This document shows positions 40,473 to 48,018 of a stretch of DNA of 51,934 bases, piece by piece (position 1 is the first letter of the stretch; every line of letters begins with the position of its first letter). The position numbers and the translations under genes were made by a program. Origin of the DNA: a virus; the IMG/VR virus record IMGVR_UViG_3300037160_000023, positions 1-51,934 of that record; one strand, written 5' to 3'. The notes below the pieces were generated by a model. That model searched no databases. It had not been told where the DNA came from and saw only the letters and a list, made by a program, of their open reading frames with translations.

Positions 40473-41456
40473 TTACCGGCCGGGGAACGCGCCGGGGTTA
40501 GAGGGGTATGCATTCGGCTGTGCACCCGGGCCATTGTTCGAAGGGAACTGTCCGCCATTTGCCGGCGTACCACCCGGGCCGTACGACTGCGGCATGCCCG
40601 GCCCGGCACCGCCGAAACCCGGACCCCCCTGCGGCTGGTTAGAAGGGTACGCAGACCCACCCACCCCGGGACCCCCATTGTTCGGGGGGTTGGCATTGTA
40701 GGGCATAGCAGGGCCGCCCTGTGTCGGGGCAAAACCACCCGCGTTCCCATGGGGTCCCGGCTGCGTAAAAGGGCCTTGGCCCGGGTTTCCGGGTCCACCA
40801 GCCCCGGGGCCGTTGGGCTGCCCACCGGGGTAACCACCCCCAAAGCCACCGCCCGGCGCACCAAAGCCCACCGGACGCAACCCTTGGGCTTCGGCCGTGC
40901 GGTACAGCTCCGCACCGCTCACGGAGTTGCCAACAGCGATTTCTTCGCCGGCCGCCGTGAACAGAACGGTGTTGCAAAAGTGCTTCAGGCCCCGCGCGTT
41001 GGTTTGCTTGATCGCGGCTGAACAGCCCAACGAAACGTAGTCGCCAGGCTTGACGCCGACTTTGGCCGGCAGCACAGCAACGTTGTTGTTCTGGACTATT
41101 TCAGCTTTGATCGGCGAAGACGAAGAACCGCCAAGTATCCACTGGCCTTTCGCCCATTCGGTCGGAGTTTTGCCGGGTTCGGATGGCATGTCGCCGTCCT
41201 TGATCGGCCATTCCGTAATCATCTGCGCATTCATGCCGGTTTTGTTCATCAACTCGCTGTACGCGGCCCAAGCCGGGGCTAACAACGGTTCTTCCCACCA
41301 GCCCGCGCGGGTCTTGGGAGTGATGACCGTAATGAAGTAGTTCGGTTTGGTTGTCGGTGCGCCTTTGAATTCGCGCGACGGCTCCCACAGATGTTGCATA
41401 TTCACCATACGCATGTTGAACAGCATGAAAGGTACGTACACTCTGCCTGTTGCCAT
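40473..41456 (-). CDS. Single-stranded DNA-binding protein (DUF2815-like)
   Basis: 327 residues. N-terminal 190 form an OB-type domain: YVPFMLFNMRMVNMQHLWEP, YFITVITPKTRAGWWEEPLL, GDMPSEPGKTPTEWAKGQWI, VAVLPAKVGVKPGDYVSLGC, ARGLKHFCNTVLFTAAGEEI. The rest is a Gly/Pro/Asn-rich disordered tail, ending PSNPGAFPGR. DUF2815 proteins act as SSBs in phages with Pol A and DUF2800 nucleases, both present here. The tail lacks the usual acidic DDxPF tip, which is odd for an SSB, and lacks MPWE. Confidence 0.85.
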   Translation of the reverse strand: MATGRVYVPFMLFNMRMVNMQHLWEPSREFKGAPTTKPNYFITVITPKTRAGWWEEPLLAPAWAAYSELMNKTGMNAQMITEWPIKDGDMPSEPGKTPTEWAKGQWILGGSSSSPIKAEIVQNNNVAVLPAKVGVKPGDYVSLGCSAAIKQTNARGLKHFCNTVLFTAAGEEIAVGNSVSGAELYRTAEAQGLRPVGFGAPGGGFGGGYPGGQPNGPGAGGPGNPGQGPFTQPGPHGNAGGFAPTQGGPAMPYNANPPNNGGPGVGGSAYPSNQPQGGPGFGGAGPGMPQSYGPGGTPANGGQFPSNNGPGAQPNAYPSNPGAFPGR

Positions 41457-41504
41457 AGTAAAACCCTCATATTACCAAAACCGGATGCGCCGGCACGCAA
41501 GCCC

Positions 41505-41534
41505 ACTGTACAACGTACGGCGGGAATTAGTCAA
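41505..41534 (-). promoter_or_regulatory. Promoter for the SSB-like gene (minus)
   Basis: TTGACT (41534-41529), 18 bases with CGTACG, TACAGT (41510-41505). GTAC words flank the -10. It produces the transcript ended by the terminator at 40432-40457. Confidence 0.55.
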
Positions 41535-41535
41535 G

Positions 41536-41928
41536 TTAAAATTTTTTACCGTGCGCCCGCTCGCGAGCTTCGCGTTTGTGGTCTTCGCGTTGTCGGTTAT
41601 ACAGCATTTTGTTCAGAATGACGGGGCCTAAAGCGCCAAGCTTATGCCCTTCTGCATAGTCGAAAATCCTAATTACCGCGTCCGCAAGCTCGACAATTTC
41701 CATTGAATACTGCGGCAGGTGTGTATCTGGTATCGACTTTCGTACACCCTCTAAACACTCTGATATTTCGGAGTGGATCAGCGCTAACATTTCACCTTTG
41801 TTACGTTCTAGCGCTCTGCCGCTCTTGTCAAACCACCATTTTTCGTTATCGCAGTGTACGGCAAATTGAAATGTTTCAAGCCAGTGAAGCAAAATATGTG
41901 GCGCTTCTTTTATCACGTCGTATGCCAT
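41536..41928 (-). CDS. MazG-like nucleotide pyrophosphohydrolase
   Basis: 130 residues from ATG 41928, one base after the previous stop. NKGEMLALIHSEISECLEGV gives the first acidic cluster (ExxE), and MEIVELADAVIRIFDYAEGH the second (ExxD), the all-alpha NTP pyrophosphohydrolase signature. The C-terminus is basic (NRQREDHKREARERAHGKKF). These enzymes hydrolyse NTPs to NMPs and can clear modified nucleotides or alarmones. Operon partners are replication genes. Confidence 0.8.
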   Translation of the reverse strand: MAYDVIKEAPHILLHWLETFQFAVHCDNEKWWFDKSGRALERNKGEMLALIHSEISECLEGVRKSIPDTHLPQYSMEIVELADAVIRIFDYAEGHKLGALGPVILNKMLYNRQREDHKREARERAHGKKF

Positions 41929-41929
41929 G

Positions 41930-42868
41930 TCAATAACTCGCTTTGAGTTCCGCAGCGGGCTTATGAGCACCAATCGCTGCGTACTTCTTACCCTCTAGTC
42001 CCAACTTTTCCGCCTGCGCTGGCGTCACCGGCTTTACACCGCGCGGGCCAAAATGCTGCATCAAGATCGTAGCGGCTTGTTGGTCATCGTTCCAAGCGCG
42101 CCATGCACGGCCCGGCTTCAACACTACGCCTTCGGCAGTGTAGCCCATTTTCAACCGCGTCGTAAGCACTTCCTCGTAAACCGGCTTGACGTCACCAAGC
42201 GCGCGGATGATGCGCAACAGCCGTGCCAGTTCATCGGGTGACAAGTCTTCCGGCCGACGTGACATAGCGCCCATGACGAAGCCGGCATCGGTGGACATGG
42301 CCGGACATTGCTGGAAAGCCTTGCACCAGCGGCACCACGGACCGGGCTTCGGCGGGCTGCGGTCATTTACCGCCCGAAGGACCCTTGCGCGGTGCGCTTC
42401 AACTTCGGAGCGGTGGGCTATCCATTGTTTAAACGGTTCTTCGTCATTCAGGCCGTACGGCTGGAAAATCACAAGCCGGAACCATTCGGCGGTTGTACGG
42501 GCCAGCCATGCAGCGGCGTACGTCAACATTTGCTTATTCTCGAACGCGTCAACGTCCCACTTGCCAAACTTGCCATCTATCAGAGTGACGATGCGCGGTG
42601 CGTCCCGCAGAATGTCCAGCGTGCCGCCGCAGTTGTCCGTGATCTTGACGCGTTCTTCGCGGTACTCGGTGCCTGGTTCGAGCTGAACCACGAACGCTTC
42701 AACGTCTGTAATCTCGCTGGCTTCCATGTCATCGTGCAGACCGGTGCCGCGCGCCGCAGCTTCGAGCGTTTTCTTTGGCTTCACTTCGTCCGGTACGCCG
42801 TTCAAGGCTGACCATGAACACTCAATCCATGTTGCGGTGGCGGAAGCTGCGAAAAGATCGTGGCCCAT
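41930..42868 (-). CDS. DUF2800 RecB/Cas4-like nuclease
   Basis: 312 residues. PDDEXK-type core: GTLDILRDAPRIVTLIDGKF, with Asp and the Asp-x-Lys pair (IDGKFG), then ENKQMLTYAAAWLA. A Cas4-like cysteine set (WCRWCKAFQQCP) suggests an Fe-S cluster. The C-terminal domain (VVLKPGRAWRAWNDDQQAAT, TPAQAEKLGLEGKK) has the same order as the separate protein at 2404-2796. DUF2800 nucleases accompany DUF2815 SSBs and Pol A. Likely role is DNA end processing or recombination. A -10-like TACTTT lies upstream near 42885. Confidence 0.8.
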   Translation of the reverse strand: MGHDLFAASATATWIECSWSALNGVPDEVKPKKTLEAAARGTGLHDDMEASEITDVEAFVVQLEPGTEYREERVKITDNCGGTLDILRDAPRIVTLIDGKFGKWDVDAFENKQMLTYAAAWLARTTAEWFRLVIFQPYGLNDEEPFKQWIAHRSEVEAHRARVLRAVNDRSPPKPGPWCRWCKAFQQCPAMSTDAGFVMGAMSRRPEDLSPDELARLLRIIRALGDVKPVYEEVLTTRLKMGYTAEGVVLKPGRAWRAWNDDQQAATILMQHFGPRGVKPVTPAQAEKLGLEGKKYAAIGAHKPAAELKASY

Positions 42869-43003
42869 GTACGTACCTGTAAAGTATGCGGCGGTTGATT
42901 GCTTTGAACGTTACTCACCATAAACCCGATGCAGCCGCGAGCAATCTTTCTTCACCGACCCCGCCGCTAGCCGATCATGACTTCCGCATCAGGTAACCAA
43001 GTG
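42869..43003. other. Intergenic region with no clear gene
   Basis: 135 bases between the nuclease and the next minus gene. On the minus strand TTCAAA and TACTTT with 16 bases between could form a promoter for the nuclease. A 14-codon frame (KKDCSRLHRVYGE) is visible but too short to support. Confidence 0.4.
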
Positions 43004-43411
43004 TTACGCGCCCATCATCTTGGCGATGTTTTCCAGCGTCGCCACCGGAAGACGGGCCAAAAAGACTTGCTTGATTTGGTCAAGCGTTGCCTGCGCAGCC
43101 TCCGGGCCGAAGTGGCTGCGGAACCACGTCAACGCCGCTTCTGCAGAGTTACCCGCCGCAAGCGACGCGTCAAGCTTGGTCACGATGCGTGTAACCACAG
43201 CCTGCAACGCGGGATCAAGGCCAGCGCCGCCCGGGAAGCCAGTCGCAGCGCCGGGACCGGCGAAGTTCGGCATGCCGCCCGCTGGCGGTTGGAGCGGCGC
43301 AGGGGCTTGGCCCTTGGGTTCGTCGTCGGCGTCGGCCTTGCCGCCGCGCGTGCCCTTCAGCCCTTTGACGAATTCCTTGACTTCCTCGATACTGTCAAAA
43401 CTCAGTCGCAT
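43004..43411 (-). CDS. Hypothetical protein with Pro/Gly linker
   Basis: 135 residues. A short N-terminal helix (MRLSFDSIEEVKEFVKGLKG), a charged and Pro/Gly-rich linker, and a helical C-terminal domain (LDPALQAVVTRIVTKLDASL, EAALTWFRSHFGPEAAQATL, LARLPVATLENIAKMMG). The two-part layout suggests a small adaptor. It follows its own promoter and precedes the nuclease operon. No family is recognised. Confidence 0.6.
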   Translation of the reverse strand: MRLSFDSIEEVKEFVKGLKGTRGGKADADDEPKGQAPAPLQPPAGGMPNFAGPGAATGFPGGAGLDPALQAVVTRIVTKLDASLAAGNSAEAALTWFRSHFGPEAAQATLDQIKQVFLARLPVATLENIAKMMGA

Positions 43412-43451
43412 TTTCGTGTCTCCGTTTGGGTTGGTCGTGTTGTGACGCTAC

Positions 43452-43480
43452 TGTATGACAAATCTGTACGCTTGCGTCAA
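43452..43480 (-). promoter_or_regulatory. Promoter with TGTCATAC extended -10 (minus)
   Basis: TTGACG (43480-43475), 17 bases containing GCGTACAG, then CATACA (43457-43452) within TGTCATACA. It leads the gene at 43411. Confidence 0.5.
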
Positions 43481-43500
43481 GCGGCGTACGGAAAGAATTT

Positions 43501-44268
43501 CTAGATTTCCCACGGCATAGGTTCAACACGCTTGCGTGCTATTTCGAAGTACGCAGGATCACGTTCGATGCCGATAAAGTTCCGGCCGGATTGCACTGCG
43601 GCGACTCCGGTGGTGCCGGACCCGAGGAAGGGATCGAACACCGTGTCACCGGGATTTGACCAACTGGCGATATGGTCCGCGGCAAGCGCGAGCGGGAACA
43701 TGGCCGAGTGTTTTATACCGACATTCTTTCCGCCGCCAACAACGTAGTCGAAAACGTTATGTCTAATTTTTTTGGATTTGGTTTCGTAATATCCGCCGCC
43801 GTTGTCACGCATCCCACCCGTGAACTCGTGCCTTTTACGTCGCCAATTCCCTAACGTTGGTTCGGTCAGAATATGAGTCGTTGCGGGTCTGCCCTTTGCA
43901 AAAACAAACATATATTCGAACGCTTGTTCGTACCGATGACGCTGCGTGGGCATCGGATTCGGTTTTTTCCAAATCATCGTGTCGTGAAGATTAAAACCGC
44001 AATCCATGGCGTGTAACGCCTGTCGAAAACTCGTGCCGGTTTCGCTGCCGTTTATGGTGGCGTCGTTCACGACCCACACGACCACGCCGCCAGGCTTCGT
44101 GATGCGATATAGTTCGGAGAGGATCGCTTGCCATTTCGCAGGCGTCCAGTCATTCAATGACTCGTTATACGTGCGCAGGTTGTCGTAAGGCGGCGACGTC
44201 ACGGTCAAATCCACGCTCGCAGCCGGCAGCGTTGGCATTATTTCGAGACAGTCTCCCAAGTACAGCAT
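43501..44268 (-). CDS. DNA methyltransferase, beta class (N6-adenine or N4-cytosine)
   Basis: 255 residues from ATG 44268 with AGAGGTAAGG upstream; an ATG 12 codons earlier overlaps the helicase. Motif IV comes first (TVTSPPYDNLRTY) and motif I last (DTVFDPFLGSGTTGVAAV, then GIERDPAYFEIA), the beta-class order. Between are KPNPMPTQRHRYEQAFEYMF and a GGMRDNGGGYYETKSKKIRH segment. TSPPY occurs in both N4C and N6A enzymes, so base and target cannot be read off. It ends MPWEI. No restriction partner is seen. Three of the seven GANTC sites found in the window lie in this gene. Confidence 0.85.
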   Translation of the reverse strand: MLYLGDCLEIMPTLPAASVDLTVTSPPYDNLRTYNESLNDWTPAKWQAILSELYRITKPGGVVVWVVNDATINGSETGTSFRQALHAMDCGFNLHDTMIWKKPNPMPTQRHRYEQAFEYMFVFAKGRPATTHILTEPTLGNWRRKRHEFTGGMRDNGGGYYETKSKKIRHNVFDYVVGGGKNVGIKHSAMFPLALAADHIASWSNPGDTVFDPFLGSGTTGVAAVQSGRNFIGIERDPAYFEIARKRVEPMPWEI

Positions 44269-44272
44269 TGCC

Positions 44273-45943
44273 TTACCTCTGATGCAAAACCCCGTTGACG
44301 TCATAAATCCCCGCAGCCGTGTACCGCCCGTTCTGTGCTCGCTTCAAGAAAACAGAATGCGGTTGCGGTAAGTCACTGTACGGCCAGATAGCTGTTGTGA
44401 ATTTAGTTGTTAACAGCCATCCGCCACTGTCATTTTTGATTGGAGCTGATACGATTTGCTGCCAAGGTTCCGCTTCGATCAGCTTCCTAATGTTGACAGC
44501 TTCGTACCCACCACCGCGCGTCTTCAAGTCTTTGCCTGGTGCCATGTTTATGGTGTTGTCAAAATGGCAGTGCGGACAGGTGGGGTGCAAGAACGCCGCG
44601 TACGGTTCTTCGCATGCCGCACACAGTTTGATATCAGCTTGTTGTTGTCCGCAGTGAGGGCAACGCATGCCGTGGAAGTGGGGGTCAAACCGCTCAAAGC
44701 AACCCTTGCACTTCGGCGCGCTCTTGTGGATCAGTTCGCACTTTGGGCACGTTTTGCCGTGCTCCCATGTTTCCCACTCTGCGCCGCAGCCGGGCGCATC
44801 GTTCCTGATATCTTCGCAAGTGAGCATGCGGCCCGGGGCAGCCATTACGGCGTCAAGCGTGCCATGGCGTTCAATGTTGCCGCCGAAGTCCAGCACCAGA
44901 CAGTTGACCGCGTACGGCGTGATACGTGCGCCGCGTCCTAACCCCTGCGCATAGTACACGGCGGACTTGGTTGCGCGTTCGAACACCATCAAATCAATGT
45001 CAGTTACGTCAAACCCCGTCGTGAACATGTTGCACGATACCAAGATGCCGCCTTCAGGGCTATTCTTGAATGCGTCTACTGATTTGTCACGCTTGCCAAC
45101 AATGGATTTGGAATGCACGCCGTACACGCGCGGTGCGTTAAGGCGTTTAAACTCCGCTTCGGTTTTGTCTACGTGTTCAATGTTGCAACAGAACACCAGC
45201 ACGCGACGCCGGTTAAATTTGCGCATGACGTCAAGCGTCGTACGGACGTGACTAGGTACGAGCTTAATTGCGCGTGACGCTTGTTCTTCTAGATCGAAGT
45301 CACCCGCTACTGTTGCCAACCCGTTGATGTCAATCACTTCGTCTTCGCCGGCATCAACCGGCACCAGCGGCTTTACGTACCCGTCGCGCAAAGCGTCCAA
45401 GAATGTGTAGCGGTACACGATGGGGCCAAAGGTCTTCGCAAGATCGCCAGTGCCATCGGCGCGGAAAGGCGTTCCAGTTAAGCCGTGAACCTTGGCCCTG
45501 TTCAGTTTGTCGAATAGACGCCTGTACAGCGAAGACTTCGCGGGCGGCACCATGTGAACTTCGTCAACCAAGATCGCAACGACGTCGCGGAACAGATGCA
45601 CTCTGTTTATAATTGTGCCGATCGTACCCACCGTGATACGAGCAAACGCGTTGACGGAGATAGACGAAGAACAGATACCCGGTGAAAGTCCTAACTGCTT
45701 ACACGCTGCAGCGTTGTGGTGTACCAGCTCTTTGTTGTGGGCAACAATCAAAACACGACCGTACGTCGAATAGTGGCCGGCGAGCATGCCTAACATGGCA
45801 CTTTTTCCCCCAGCTACGGTAATTTCGGAAACTGAAAACTGCCCTTCGTAATTGATAAGTGCTTGCACGCCTTCGATTTGGTGGCGTCGCGGTACAAAAG
45901 GCGCGGGCGTCAATGCTGCGGTGTTCAGGAAGCCGTGCATCAA
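44273..45943 (-). CDS. DEAD/DEAH-box helicase with zinc ribbons
   Basis: 556 residues. Walker A VSEITVAGGKSAMLGMLAGH, DEAH-type box VAILVDEVHMVPP, motif III HGLTGTPFRADGT, then VFCCNIEHVDKTEAEF, GGILVSCNMFTTGFDVTDID and QGLGRGARITPYAVN as motif VI. The C-terminal third has at least four Cys-x2-Cys pairs (CPKC, CKGC, CPHC, CAAC, CPHC). This is a superfamily 2 helicase of the kind found beside phage Pol A genes. It likely unwinds DNA or branched intermediates. It overlaps the next gene by four bases. Confidence 0.85.
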   Translation of the reverse strand: MMHGFLNTAALTPAPFVPRRHQIEGVQALINYEGQFSVSEITVAGGKSAMLGMLAGHYSTYGRVLIVAHNKELVHHNAAACKQLGLSPGICSSSISVNAFARITVGTIGTIINRVHLFRDVVAILVDEVHMVPPAKSSLYRRLFDKLNRAKVHGLTGTPFRADGTGDLAKTFGPIVYRYTFLDALRDGYVKPLVPVDAGEDEVIDINGLATVAGDFDLEEQASRAIKLVPSHVRTTLDVMRKFNRRRVLVFCCNIEHVDKTEAEFKRLNAPRVYGVHSKSIVGKRDKSVDAFKNSPEGGILVSCNMFTTGFDVTDIDLMVFERATKSAVYYAQGLGRGARITPYAVNCLVLDFGGNIERHGTLDAVMAAPGRMLTCEDIRNDAPGCGAEWETWEHGKTCPKCELIHKSAPKCKGCFERFDPHFHGMRCPHCGQQQADIKLCAACEEPYAAFLHPTCPHCHFDNTINMAPGKDLKTRGGGYEAVNIRKLIEAEPWQQIVSAPIKNDSGGWLLTTKFTTAIWPYSDLPQPHSVFLKRAQNGRYTAAGIYDVNGVLHQR

Positions 45944-46236
45944 AGTTCGTCCAAGACGCTTTGCGCTTCGTCGATTGCTTTGTCGCTTTCGCGGTCCGCA
46001 AGCAAGTTTTTCAGCACACGCTTTAAGCCGTCACGCTGTTCTTCTACTGTTTCCAGATTTTCTTCCAATTCTTTAATTCTTTCGTCCTGCGTGCTGTACG
46101 CGTATAGCTCTTCAATCCCGTCAATGAACGCAGTTGGCGCTTTGAATTCGATTGCGCGGTAACGCAGCCAGTCGATTAATTCGCTAGCCTGCAAATTTGA
46201 CCGCGCCGGCAGCTCTGCCCAAGGTAACCAAGCCAT
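45940..46236 (-). CDS. Coiled-coil protein, helicase neighbour
   Basis: 98 residues: AWLPWAELPARSNLQASEL, a mixed middle (IEFKAPTAFIDGIEELYAYS) and a long C-terminal heptad helix (ERIKELEENLETVEEQRDGL). LPWAEL near the N-terminus is a variant of the recurrent PW motif. It is coded just upstream of the helicase with a four-base overlap, so it may be a helicase partner. Confidence 0.6.
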   Translation of the reverse strand: MAWLPWAELPARSNLQASELIDWLRYRAIEFKAPTAFIDGIEELYAYSTQDERIKELEENLETVEEQRDGLKRVLKNLLADRESDKAIDEAQSVLDEL

Positions 46237-46237
46237 G

Positions 46238-46513
46238 TTAACCGTTCATCGCCAAGTGTGAAAGGTCGCGGTCCACAGCCGTACGGAAAGACTTGATTAC
46301 GGCTTCAATGACTTCGGTACGGGGTCCGTGCCCGCCTGCGATCGTGAGAGCTGTTGCCCCGGCCAAGCCATCAACGTACGCGGCGACCACGGCAGCATTG
46401 CAAGCTCGATCGCGCCGGATAACGACGCCGAAGCGTTCCATGTGTTGCGTGATCTGGTAACGCAGTATGACGCTCGCTGCGGTTTCGATACGCAAGCCGT
46501 TTTCGTTGCTCAT
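46238..46513 (-). CDS. Small helical protein
   Basis: 91 residues from ATG 46513 (AGGA eight bases upstream); an ATG three codons earlier has no spacing to a site. NGLRIETAASVILRYQITQH, ACNAAVVAAYVDGLAGATAL, ending RDLSHLAMNG. Soluble, function unknown. Its start overlaps the stop of a tiny membrane peptide. Confidence 0.55.
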   Translation of the reverse strand: MSNENGLRIETAASVILRYQITQHMERFGVVIRRDRACNAAVVAAYVDGLAGATALTIAGGHGPRTEVIEAVIKSFRTAVDRDLSHLAMNG

Positions 46514-46581
46514 ATCAAGCATCCTAGCACAAAGCCGCCGACAAGTGCGATAGCGAGTGAAATTATTTGATCGCGGGTCAT
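46510..46581 (-). CDS. Tiny one-span membrane peptide
   Basis: 23 residues, MTRDQIISLAIALVGGFVLG followed by three more residues. Hydrophobic after a short charged lead. Coupled by ATGA to the next gene and placed one base from the previous stop. Typical of the small membrane peptides of this phage; weakly supported on its own. Confidence 0.45.
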   Translation of the reverse strand: MTRDQIISLAIALVGGFVLGCLI

Positions 46582-46582
46582 G

Positions 46583-46765
46583 TTAATCAGCTTTTTCGTT
46601 TGCGCGAAGAAATTCTAAGCGCGCGGCCCAAAAACGGTCATACTGTTCTGCATTTGAAACTGTGACGTTGGCAACAGTTCCGGTGAAACTGGTGTCCAAC
46701 CCGTCGCGCTGGTGCAGACGACCTTGCGAACCTGTCACTAAGTAGTATTGAGGGTACTTGTTCAT
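46583..46765 (-). CDS. Small hypothetical protein
   Basis: 60 residues from ATG 46765 with GAGGGGG upstream; the longer frame overlaps a real gene. MNKYPQYYLVTGSQGRLHQR, a strand VANVTVSNAEQY and a C-terminal helix RFWAARLEFLRANEKAD. No family. Confidence 0.6.
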   Translation of the reverse strand: MNKYPQYYLVTGSQGRLHQRDGLDTSFTGTVANVTVSNAEQYDRFWAARLEFLRANEKAD

Positions 46766-46962
46766 CACATCCCCCTCAACCACATGAACTTCGGGGTGGC
46801 CGGCTGCGCCATGGCAGCAGCAACGAAGGCTTCGCGCTGGAGCTTGTTGTAGACGCGGCGCAGACCGAATTTCATGCCTTCGGCGTAGGAAGCTACCTTG
46901 CGATCCCGAACCATCTGGCGGGCTTCGGCGTGGGCTGCCTGCATAATTTCTGATTTGGTCAT
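46765..46962 (-). CDS. Small basic helical protein, first gene of an early minus operon
   Basis: 65 residues from ATG 46962, preceded by GCTGGAGAGC and the promoter at 47029. TKSEIMQAAHAEARQMVRDR and FGLRRVYNKLQREAFVAAAM are helical and basic; it ends MWLRGM. It leads the run of minus genes down to the helicase. A nucleic-acid-binding role is possible from charge. Confidence 0.65.
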   Translation of the reverse strand: MTKSEIMQAAHAEARQMVRDRKVASYAEGMKFGLRRVYNKLQREAFVAAAMAQPATPKFMWLRGM

Positions 46963-47003
46963 TTGTCGCTCTCCAGCGGTTGGCGTCTTCGATGTACGTA
47001 CAT

Positions 47004-47029
47004 GTACAGCACCGTTTAAAGCCTGTCAA
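47004..47029 (-). promoter_or_regulatory. Early promoter with TTTAAACGG and GTAC core (minus)
   Basis: TTGACA (47029-47024), 16 bases with TTTAAACGG, then GTAC (47007-47004) continuing GTACATGTACGTACAT. Nearly the mirror copy of the plus-strand promoter at 4392, with the same internal distances. Confidence 0.7.
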
Positions 47030-47044
47030 CACCTATTTTGAAAT

Positions 47045-47350
47045 TTAATGCAGGGCGTCCAGAACGTACCCAAAACCCGCTATTTCGGTGTCCACGAAGC
47101 CCCCGCGCTCCAGCCGGAACCAGTCTTCAAAGTCCGGGTAGTCAAGATACATGCGCCGAAAGCTACAACCCACGGTTTCGATAAGAAACAAATTTGTATC
47201 TTGTGTCGGCGTGTGGCCGGCGACGTCGCAACAAGCAGCCATGGCGTGCATCGATAGCGGTTTGTTCGGACCGGCCGCCATTAGCTCGACAACAGCCAAG
47301 GGATGCAAAGTGGGGTTCTGTGCGATTACGGACGTCGGCCAGTAGCGCAT
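47045..47350 (-). CDS. Hypothetical early protein
   Basis: 101 residues: MRYWPTSVIAQNPTLHPLAV, HAMAACCDVAGHTPTQDTNL, FRRMYLDYPDFEDWFRLERG. Three cysteines, mixed fold. It lies upstream of the promoter at 47004 and downstream of the SLOG gene, with only three bases between. Function unknown. Confidence 0.6.
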   Translation of the reverse strand: MRYWPTSVIAQNPTLHPLAVVELMAAGPNKPLSMHAMAACCDVAGHTPTQDTNLFLIETVGCSFRRMYLDYPDFEDWFRLERGGFVDTEIAGFGYVLDALH

Positions 47351-47353
47351 GTA

Positions 47354-47701
47354 TTAACCTTCCATAACTGGAACACCGGCAGCTCTTGCACGTCGCACCA
47401 TGTCCGCAGTTCCGACGCCACCCGGCATTGCCAAAACCAAATCTGGCTTGCCTTCGTCTAGCATGCGCTGGTTTCGTTTCGGCCCCGCGCTGTTGCCGTC
47501 TCTCTCCCAATCGGCACGAAAAACGATGACCGGAACACGCACGTCATTCGCTATAACACCTGCCATGCTGTCTGCGCCACGCGCCCCACCGTGGATGACT
47601 GTGACCGTAGCCATTGACACGCCACGAACCGCACTGTTCATCGCAGTGAGCAAGCGCTCCCGGTCATCAAAATTTCTGCCTCCGCAAACAAGTAATCTCA
47701 T
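47354..47701 (-). CDS. SLOG-domain protein (DUF2493/YspA-like)
   Basis: 115 residues: MRLLVCGGRNFDDRERLLTA, VTVIHGGARGADSMAGVIAN, VIVFRADWERDGNSAGPKRN, PDLVLAMPGGVGTADMVRRA. GGRxF, HGGARGAD, AGPxRN and PGGxGT are the nucleotide-binding signatures of the SLOG superfamily. These proteins bind nucleotide-like ligands and are found in phages without a known job; sensing or removing a nucleotide signal is possible. Confidence 0.8.
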   Translation of the reverse strand: MRLLVCGGRNFDDRERLLTAMNSAVRGVSMATVTVIHGGARGADSMAGVIANDVRVPVIVFRADWERDGNSAGPKRNQRMLDEGKPDLVLAMPGGVGTADMVRRARAAGVPVMEG

Positions 47702-48018
47702 AGCGGCACCAATCCTAGCTCTCTGGCTGCATCCGCGACCCGTTTAACGAGCTGTTCAACGGTCATTTCTGGTGCGCCTGGTTGTGGCATCCCGATATCG
47801 GCAAACTCAACCGTAGTGCCGTCTGTGAAGCGCCCCACGCCGTTGGGCACGATCTGGCCCCTAAGTGTGTTTACCACTGTACGCAAAGCTGGTTGCGTAC
47901 TGCGTACCATGACCGCCGTACGCAGGACCGCATACGCGAAGTCGCGCTGGAGCATTGCCACGGTTTCTTCAACAGGCACGATTTCCCATGGCATTCTGTG
48001 TACGGTTACTTCATTCAT
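47698..48018 (-). CDS. Hypothetical MPWE protein
   Basis: 106 residues: MNEVTVHRMPWEIVPVEETV at the start, then DFAYAVLRTAVMVRSTQPAL and a C-terminal helix VEQLVKRVADAARELGLVPL. MPWE is at residues 9-12 (ATGCCATGGGAA), one of the few N-terminal copies. Joined to both neighbours by four-base overlaps. Confidence 0.65.
   Translation of the reverse strand: MNEVTVHRMPWEIVPVEETVAMLQRDFAYAVLRTAVMVRSTQPALRTVVNTLRGQIVPNGVGRFTDGTTVEFADIGMPQPGAPEMTVEQLVKRVADAARELGLVPL

Noticed and set aside
42869-43003. A tRNA-like or small RNA gene in the gap
   Set aside because: No consistent cloverleaf or strong hairpin with a T tract could be drawn.
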